A DNA stretch of 64,000 nucleotides from Valencia hispanica (lineage: Eukaryota; Chordata; Actinopteri; Cyprinodontiformes; Valenciidae), in the NCBI GenBank assembly GCA_963556495.2, contig OY747722.1:28193501-28257500 (forward strand), given 5' to 3'. Positions 24,101-33,100 of this stretch are shown here, piece after piece (the stretch's first letter is position 1; every line of letters starts with the position of its first letter). The notes beneath the pieces were generated by a model, which saw only the letters and a list, made by a program, of their open reading frames with translations, had not been told where the DNA came from and did not search any database. Made by a program: the position numbers and the translations under genes.

Positions 24101-27100
24101 GCATCATATCGTATCTTTTCTTATATCACAACCACAAACTTCAATGTGTTTTGGGGCGGATTAAAAAATCTAAACATCCATTTAAGTTAAAGGGGGACAT
24201 ATTGTGCCTTTTTTAAACAAGTTATAGCAGGGTATGGTCAGTACCAAAACATGTTAATGTAGTTCTTGGCACAAAATCAATCTCACATAAATCGATCTCC
24301 CCAGCTCACTTCTTCACAATTTCTGTCCCTTTCAGAAGGAGCTGTTTAGAGGGCTCAGTCACTTTGATGTAAAATAGCGGTTGCAGACCACGCCCAGTCA
24401 TCTTTTTACTAGGCTGCGCGGTTCCCACTGATCCTACCAAAATTGAAATAAACGTGGAAACAAAAAATATATTCGGAAATACAATTGGAAGTAAGTAAAT
24501 AAATAAATATATTTGGAAAGGCATAATAATTTATTTATATATTCCATATATATTTATTTATGTATTTCAATTTTATTTCCTCATATTTATTTACTTCCAA
24601 TTTTGCTTACACATTTATTTGTTTACTTACACATTAATTGACATATTTCCAATTGTATTTATTTATGTAGTTATTTCCATATTTATTTATTTATTCCTAA
24701 TTTTGAAAGGATTCGTTCTCCATATTGACTCATGAGAATTGCGTGGAATTGGTTCTTGTGGGCGCGCTGTGACAGTTGAGGGGTAGTTATATGCAAATTA
24801 CGCTTGTTGTGACGTCACAATAAGGCACTTTTTCAAACGGCTTGTAGAAGCACAGGATTTCTGACAGCAAAAATGGATGGATGGTTTTTATTCTTGTTTG
24901 GAGTGTTTAAAGAGGCAGCAGAGACCCAAATGGCAACACTAAAGGATCTAAAAAGTGACATTTGCATAATACATCCCTTTTAATTGCTCCAGAGTCAATA
25001 CTTTGTAAAAAAACACAAAAAAAACAACAACAACACACCTTTTGTAGAAACAACGAAACGACGTCCCTTCCCTGATCCTCCAGGAGAATGGCCTCCCCAT
25101 ACCATGATGTTGCCACCAACCATATGTCTATGTTTGAAGATGGTTATTTATGGTGATCATTTGGTGGCATCTTTAGGGTGCAGTTTTTTCAATAAACCTT
25201 CAATAAAACGCACACAGATTTACACTTATTAAGGGAATTCTGGAGACCATCGGCTGAACAGGATTTTCTTTAGGGGTGTTAGAGTCATCGGCTGAATACA
25301 AATGCGCTAGAACCAAACTATGCATCCTTTTCCTTCCACATCTCGGTGATGCGCAACTTTGTGTTCATTTATCATGTACATTTTGTGGATGTAATGTGAA
25401 AAAATCTGAAAAACACAAAATAATAAACATGTAAAAAGATACAAAAATAATAGACATATGTTGGTGAAGTTTCTCTTCCTCCTTGTGGTTTTCTTCCATC
25501 CTTAGGGACAGGCGGGTGAGGTGAACGGTTTTGGTCTTCAGCCTGTCTTGAACAAGACTTTTGTTAGACAAACCAACGGACACATACCGCAGGTTGGTGA
25601 CAATCGCCTTATAAGAGTAATTAACTTAAACTTTCTTAGCGCCTCCATACAGGTTACGATGTCAAATTTAGTCAAAGCATTCCTCTGATTCCTCTTTAGG
25701 TTGCCATAGAGATCCCAAACGTTAAGCGGGTAAGAGCCAGAAGAGACTCCCAGTATCCCACGAAGAGGGATCACATGATCTGCAAATGCCTGTCGCTCAG
25801 CATCACCTACGCAGCAACCATTGGAGGGCTTATCACCATCACTGGCACGTCGACCAACCTCATCTTCGCTGAGCAGTTTAACACGTGGGTGCATGTTCTG
25901 TTAGCTGTCGGCACAGTTTGTTGGAACAACTCGTATTCAGAGGCTAAACTATTGACCTTTGACTTCTGTCTGTCAGTCAGGTTCCTAATCTTTTCACACT
26001 AACTCACAATGATGCTGCAACCACTCGTCCAAATGCTGTTCATTTAAGTCAGATGAGGAGAGAAGGGGGGGCATATACCATCAACCTGTCAGTGGAGGCT
26101 TGGGAAATCAACAATGAAGCTTTACCTGCAAAAACAAACATAAGCAACCTGTAAATGGATCCTAAAAGATCTATTTAGATCTTTGGGCTATTAAGCATAA
26201 TAGAGATCTATTTCTTACTCACATTAGCCCAATGGCAGATTTTGATTTTTCACAATTCTTTGTGTGAATTTGGATTTGAACATGTACAGTTCAAAATCCT
26301 AAATCTGTAAACTGATCAAACCTGATGTACAGCAACATTAAGATATTACTTTTTTAGTATTGTATAGTGTAGTTAAGTGTCTATACTATTTAATGGCAAT
26401 GGCAATGCTGTTGTTTTGAGGGGATAAAAAAAACACCTGTTATGGGTCTAAACATGACTAAATGAAGCTAATTTTATGGAAGTGTGTGTCTCACTTTAAT
26501 AGTGCTCGTATACTGGGATCAGTAGTGTGGAATTCAGTGTTTCTTCTGCCTCATGACCGGGTACATTAATTTGCTCGGCTTCATCACCTCGTTAATTAAT
26601 TTCTTAAAATATCAAGCGATCAAATGACCATCTGGGAATACATTTTCAATGCTTCACGACTGTCTCCAAGTGGTCAGATAATTCTTAGCTGAATTAAAAC
26701 AGACAGTAAATCCTCCCAACAGTTTCAAGCATGCTGAATGAAGCATGGGATTAAATTAAGAAGCCAACTCGGCAGGAGTGTCTGTTGTTTTAAGGCCCAA
26801 TCTTAAAGAAATACAAATTTTAAATTGTCATATTACTATTTTAGTTTACAAGCAGCTCATGATGACAAAAGTCGCCATCTCTTGGTTTGATGTTGAACAC
26901 ATGCACAGCTTGTCTTGGCAACCATGCTGCTGTGATTTAACACGCTGTGTAAAATCAGTATCCGGGGGCCTCGTAGGGTCTTAAATCAAATTAATCAGCC
27001 TGTACAGTGCTAATAGAGCCGATTTTCTCCAGCCAGTGTTTTAAGCCTCACAGAATGGTCTCCTTCATGTCACAGCTCAGTGGGCAAAGGTCAGGTTTTT

Positions 27101-30100
27101 TTAATTCTCGGCACACTTGGGTTTGTGTGCGTACTCGTGTGTGTGTGGTAGACGTAATCCTAAAAGTTTACTTCCGGGAACGGCAGTCAGCTCAAAGGGT
27201 GTGAAGAGAAAAATAACAACTTTTAAAACATGTCGAAGTGTAAGCTTTTTGGATCGCTTCAGGTGAACGGGAATCTTTTGAGAAAGCTGAAAACAAGACT
27301 GGCGTGGTTTGGACATCAAGAGTGTGCAGTTTGTTCTCAAAAGTGTGTAAACCCCAGTTAAAAGGCTGGACTTCTGGGATGTAAAGAAATGATAACCTGG
27401 TTGCAGAAGTTCTTCCAGCCCTAAACTAAAACTTTGTTGAACCAAACATCTTGAGTTGGTAATATTTGCCCACTCTTCGTCTTCGAAAAGTTCTCCAAAT
27501 CTTTCAAATTGTGAGGACATCTCTTGTGCACAACCAATTTCTAGTCAGTATGACCTTTGAACTCTGGTAACGCCAATTTAAACGCCATTTATGTTCCTGT
27601 CATGAATTAATTCCCATGTGGATTTGGATTCATGCTTAGACTTCTTGTCAAGGTCAATTTTATTTATAAAGCACATTTCCAACAACCTAAGTTGCCCAAA
27701 GTGCTGTACAACAAAAGCAAACGAGAAGAAAGAAAAAATAAGAACAATAAAAGTCAGAATTCACATTGCACAAAAATAGAAGCCTAAAACATAACTAAGC
27801 CTGAAACATATCTAGCATAGGGGAGGTTCAACTACATAGCGCAAAGATTCTAGAAAATAAAATCCACCTTTATTTTCTGGTTTCTATTTACAAACCTTTG
27901 AGGAACTGCTCATTATTTCACCCATCTCTATAAATATCTCAGTTCCATTTAAAGAAAAGCAACCCCAGAGCATGAGGCTGCCACCACCATGTTGTACAGT
28001 GATGTGGAACAACTTATCTTGCTTTAAATAATGATGAGGCTTCAGTCCTAGTAGGCATTGTGTTGTATTTTAGTAAAAGATCAGGCCAGAATCATACAGG
28101 TGCCCCAAGCTGTACCCCAACCCTTCCATTCCTCAAGTTTAATGCCCCCAAGTGATTCCCTATTATTCACCTCACGCCGTCTCGTGTCTAGTCCCCCAAG
28201 GTTATCAAGACACCTATTACTGCCGAGCTAAAGGGAACTAGGTCAGAGGCCTCCTATTTAAATCTGCTCCTCACAGACCTCTGTTTAAACACTCTGATGA
28301 TCTGCTACATGACATAATCCCTAGATCCCTTTACTAACATGTAATTAATCTATTAATTCACGTTGCCTTGAAACATTTCCATCACAACAGTCAGCATGGT
28401 GTGAGTCTGGAGATGTTCAATGCTGTGTTTGTATCTGTCACTGCCTGTCCTTTTTGCTGCTACCAGATGCGATTTATTGTGCCTTTACTTTAATAATGCC
28501 AGTCATGCAACAAGGAGTCAGTCACTTAATCTGTTGAGAAAATCCCCCTCTGACATTGTAATGCAACCGGACCCACCATGTTCTTTCCCCAAGCTGCAAA
28601 GACAGGAAAAAAATAAAAAACTGTTTCATTTTCATAGATTGGAGCTTTTAACTTTTGTCCTGGCCATGTCTTGACTGAAAGTGAAGATATTAGGAACATT
28701 ATCAGTTGCAGGTAGTATAGTTACTGCTCATAGCTACTTAACAGAAGCCCATCCGTTCGAATCCCACTGAAGTGTTGGTTTCAGTGAAATAAACCAGGTC
28801 ACGCTGTGGTTTCGTCTGTGGGTTTTTACTTTGTGGTTCATGGCAGTGACACTCGCACTGACTCCACCTGTTATCTGTGTGAAGACCAAAAACTGTTGGT
28901 GCACAGATTAGGCGATGGGAATGAAAACAGCTGTCATTCAAAGCAAGCATGAGGCTATGATGGGGTTGGGAAATTATTAGGGGTTTGAAGGTTATTTTTG
29001 GATTCTTCAGGTTTCTCATCGCTCTTTTTAATATGCTAGAAATTCATTTATTTTTCAAAAAGCAACCCCAACCTACGGCTCCATGTCTCTCTGTCTGGAT
29101 CTTTCCTATTACAGTCGATATCCTGATGCGAAGGCGATCAACTTCGGCACCTGGTTCATCTTCAGCTTCCCTATTGCCATCATTATGCTGGTCCTCACCT
29201 GGCTGTGGCTGCACTTCCTCTTCCTCGGCTGCAAGTTAGTGCTTTTTTTCCCCTTCGCTCATGGTCACATCCAGGTGTGTGATCAGTGTTGCTCACATTC
29301 GCATCTTATCATTATGGACTCATGATAATCCTTTGGTTTGCGTGTAGCTGCCGCTGATAGTCTAAGCTCAAATTGTTGCTGCCTCTGTCTTCAGCTTCAG
29401 AGAGACGTGCTCGCTAAGTAAGAAGCGCAAAACCAGGAGGGAAATGATGTCAGAGCAAAGGATCCAGGAGGAGTACGCAAAGCTGGGGCCTATCAGGTGA
29501 CTGTCAAGACTTCAGCAGTTTTATTTGATTTAGGCTGGAATACTTTTTTTTTTTTTTTTACCTTTTTACATGTTGTTACTACTGTATTTTTATTGAGATT
29601 TTATGTGATGCATCAACACACAAAGTAGCTCAGAAATGTAAAGTTAAACTTAAACTCGAGCTTTAGAGCATTCATTTTCAAGTCTTGCCACATTGGATTT
29701 AGGCCTTGACTTTGACTAGGCCATTCTAACACATTGATATACTTTAATTTAAACAAGGTTGTACAAACCTTTTGTCATATGGGCCAAAATTATCAAGTCA
29801 AAAGTACTATAAAAAAAGATTGTAAATAAAAACTCACAGAAAACTATTATTATTTGTACCTGCTCAACAATAAACTAAGCATGCAATATTTTAATTTAAA
29901 AAATAAAACAGTCAGGTTTATTGTTAAAAAGGGATGAGTAAATCATTGTAGATCCAAAACCTAAAAAGGGTTTTGCATGATTTTTGAAGACATCCACTTT
30001 GCAATTTCCTTTGTGCTCAGTAAAAAAACAACACAAAAAAAACATTTTATTCTCAACAGTGCGAACAGGTTTTAGCTGAAATTTAAAAAATGAAAATGGC

Positions 30101-33100
30101 TGCACTTTGTACTTTCACAGCTTTCTCCCTGGCCTGTCTGCTGTGTTCCTTGGTCTTCATGACATTGTTTGTCCACTGATGTTGTCTAACAAACCTCTGG
30201 GACCTTCACATGAATCTCTTTACTAACTAGGGGTCATCTGATGGCAGCTGTATTGCCCTGGATTTTATGTTGTTGTTTCGACAAAATAAGTCAGAAATAA
30301 ACACTTTTCAGATTTTTATTTGGGGAAAAAAAATCTTTATTTTGTGTTAGTCTTTCACATAAAGATCACCAAAAAGATTCATTAAAGTTTCTAGCTGTAA
30401 GGTAACATTTTTTGAAAAAGGGCTGTTGATACTTTTTCTAGGCAATGTACAACATGTTTTAGGTCACATCTACATATAACTGAGATGCACAATAGTGATG
30501 TCATGCATGCAATAGTTGCTAATGTGCTTTTGTGGTTGTGTCCCAGCTACCCCGAGGTGGTGACGGGTATTTTCTTCATCCTGATGACTCTGCTGTGGTT
30601 CACCAGAGAGCCCGGTTTCGTCCCCGGCTGGACGTCGCTCTTTGAAAAGTAAGCACTAATGATGTCGCAAGAGAATCGCAAACACTTTTCTGTGGTAGTC
30701 ATTTGTGGCTTTACTGTCTGTGGTGCAGTAACAAAATATGTTAGTATTGGATTCCATGGATTTTTCTTCTTTTGTTTCCAGGAAGGGCTACAGGACAGAT
30801 GCTACTGTGTCTGTCCTCCTGGGCTTCCTGCTCTTCCTCATCCCTGCCAGGCGTCCCTTCTCATCCTCCTCACCCAGCTGTAGTAACTCAGGTCAGTTCC
30901 TCATTTGGAAAAACATAGGTTAGGTTGAACATATTAAACAATCTGATGCTTTTAGGATAATTCCAGTTATTATCAGACTATGACAGTATAGTTAAAAGTG
31001 GAAAAGTTACATGTTTCGAACTGCATCACATTCTAAAGGCCCAATATTTTAGTTCTTTACCTCTGCAGGTTGATTTGGCCAAATTAAGGGCATTTTCTGA
31101 ACCATCAAGTTCTATCACATCTATGTCCTTCTTATGAAGCGCCTTTATTTTGTAAAATGAATGTGTATTACACTGAAGAGTGTAAAAGGGGCAGTCTTCT
31201 ACCCTTGATGATTGCCTGACCAACTGGGGCTGAAGGTTTCATGCTCTACACGGCTCATGACTGAAGCTGGCGCTCAAATAATTACCAGCAGAAAATGATC
31301 AGAAAATAGGTCGAACGCCCCTGCGTTAGACCCACAATAAGTATTCAGCATGTAGAGGTGAGTTAATCCTAATCTGTGGAGACTGAACTTCTGCATAGCG
31401 TAGCATGAGATGAAGACATATTATTATAAGCTAATTGCTGCAACCTTTGGGTTGCAATTATCGATTCTGAAGCTGTGGTGCTTATGAGGGGCACATGTTC
31501 CTTCTCAAAGGTGCCACACTCATGCCAGATAATTTTATAGAAAAATCAAAAACCAACATATTACAGATTCAGGAGTAACAGGTCTGTAAAAAGGTAACAC
31601 TCGTGCGTCATTTACTTGAAGTTGAATATCTTTGTACGCTATTGAAATACAATTGCACAGTTGCACAATAGTATGATGGAGGAAAGATCATCCTAGGATT
31701 CAGTGCTGAAAAATAAACCTGCATCTAAATAATGTTGCCTCACAAATTAAAGTCCATTCAAATCAAAATCTGGGTTTGTATTTGAGCTATAAACTGGGTG
31801 GTTTTAGATCTTTCTTCCTTGTTCTATAGGAAGTTAGCATCTGTAAAAGGAAAGAAAAAAAAATCTCAGTTATCCTTAACCTCTACCCTATTTATGTGTT
31901 GCAAAACTACCTTTTTCGAGTGCAAATTGTTTTGGGTTTTTTTTTTTACTAAAAAGTGGAAATAATAAAAACATATTTTTTGTAATGGATGATGTAAATT
32001 TTAGTTTTGAGAAACATTCTGGTAAACCTGTCTTGTTTAACCCTGGCTATATTTCTGTGAATGTAAAACGTGCAAAAAAAAAAAGCTGTTGACGAAGATG
32101 TCATTTCTGAAAAGTATGTACCCATCCATCTGGACAGATAGACAGGCCTTAACCCTTTGTAAACCACTGTTGCAAATTGGCCTTGAGCAAACACAGCGCC
32201 ATGTTAGCGTATGTATACGCCTAATGCTGATTGATGCGTATTCCACATATAACATGGGTTATTTTTGAAAAACTTTACTCCCATCTAGTGGTCACAGATA
32301 TGCCACATTCTGCATAATTTTGACAACTCGCATATTAAATGCCTAAAATTAGATCTGTTGTATGTGCTTTATTCAAATGAACAATCTCTGCCTATTTTGT
32401 ACATGTTTAACAGCAAAAACAAGTTTTTTCCTAATTGTAAATAAATTCATGCAGTTAGGGGTTAAACTAACATTGACAATAATTTCCTAAAGAACGTGTA
32501 GCAAGGAATTAAAACATATTTAATAGTCTCACACATTAAAAATACTAACTAATTAGCTCTATATTGTTTGTTTTTTATTGTTTTTTTTTACCCTCAGATG
32601 ACGATTCAGAGCCTGATCCACTTGCTCCCATGATCACTTGGAAAGATTTTCAAAGACTAATGCCATGGGAGATCGTTATCCTGGTAGGAGGAGGATATGC
32701 ACTTGCGGCTGGGTGCAAGGTAAAATACATGCATCTCTGTACATGTTGTTGTGTTGCTATATGATGTAATTCTTTCCATAAAAATCATGTAATCCAGACA
32801 GTCTTTTTATTTTTCTTGTTACTCCAATTTTCATTTGTGGATTCATCCGCAATAAACTGTATTTGTAGGTGTCGGGCTTGTCAGTGTGGATTGGCCGACA
32901 GCTGGAGCCCATGAGTGGTCTACCTCCCTGGGCCGTCACCCTGCTGGCCTGCCTCCTGGTGTCAGCGGTCACAGAGATTGCCTCCAACCCAGCAACTCTT
33001 ACAGTCTTCCTGCCCATCCTGTCAGCTCTGGTATGGCCTCCTCTCCTTCACATACTGCTTGCATCTTGCATTAAGTAATTGACCTTGCAGCAACCCCTCA

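Noticed and set aside
28700..28775. Possible tRNA or SINE promoter (B-box-like GTTCGAATCCC)
   Set aside because: No cloverleaf could be drawn, the A-box match is weak, and no tail or duplication was found.
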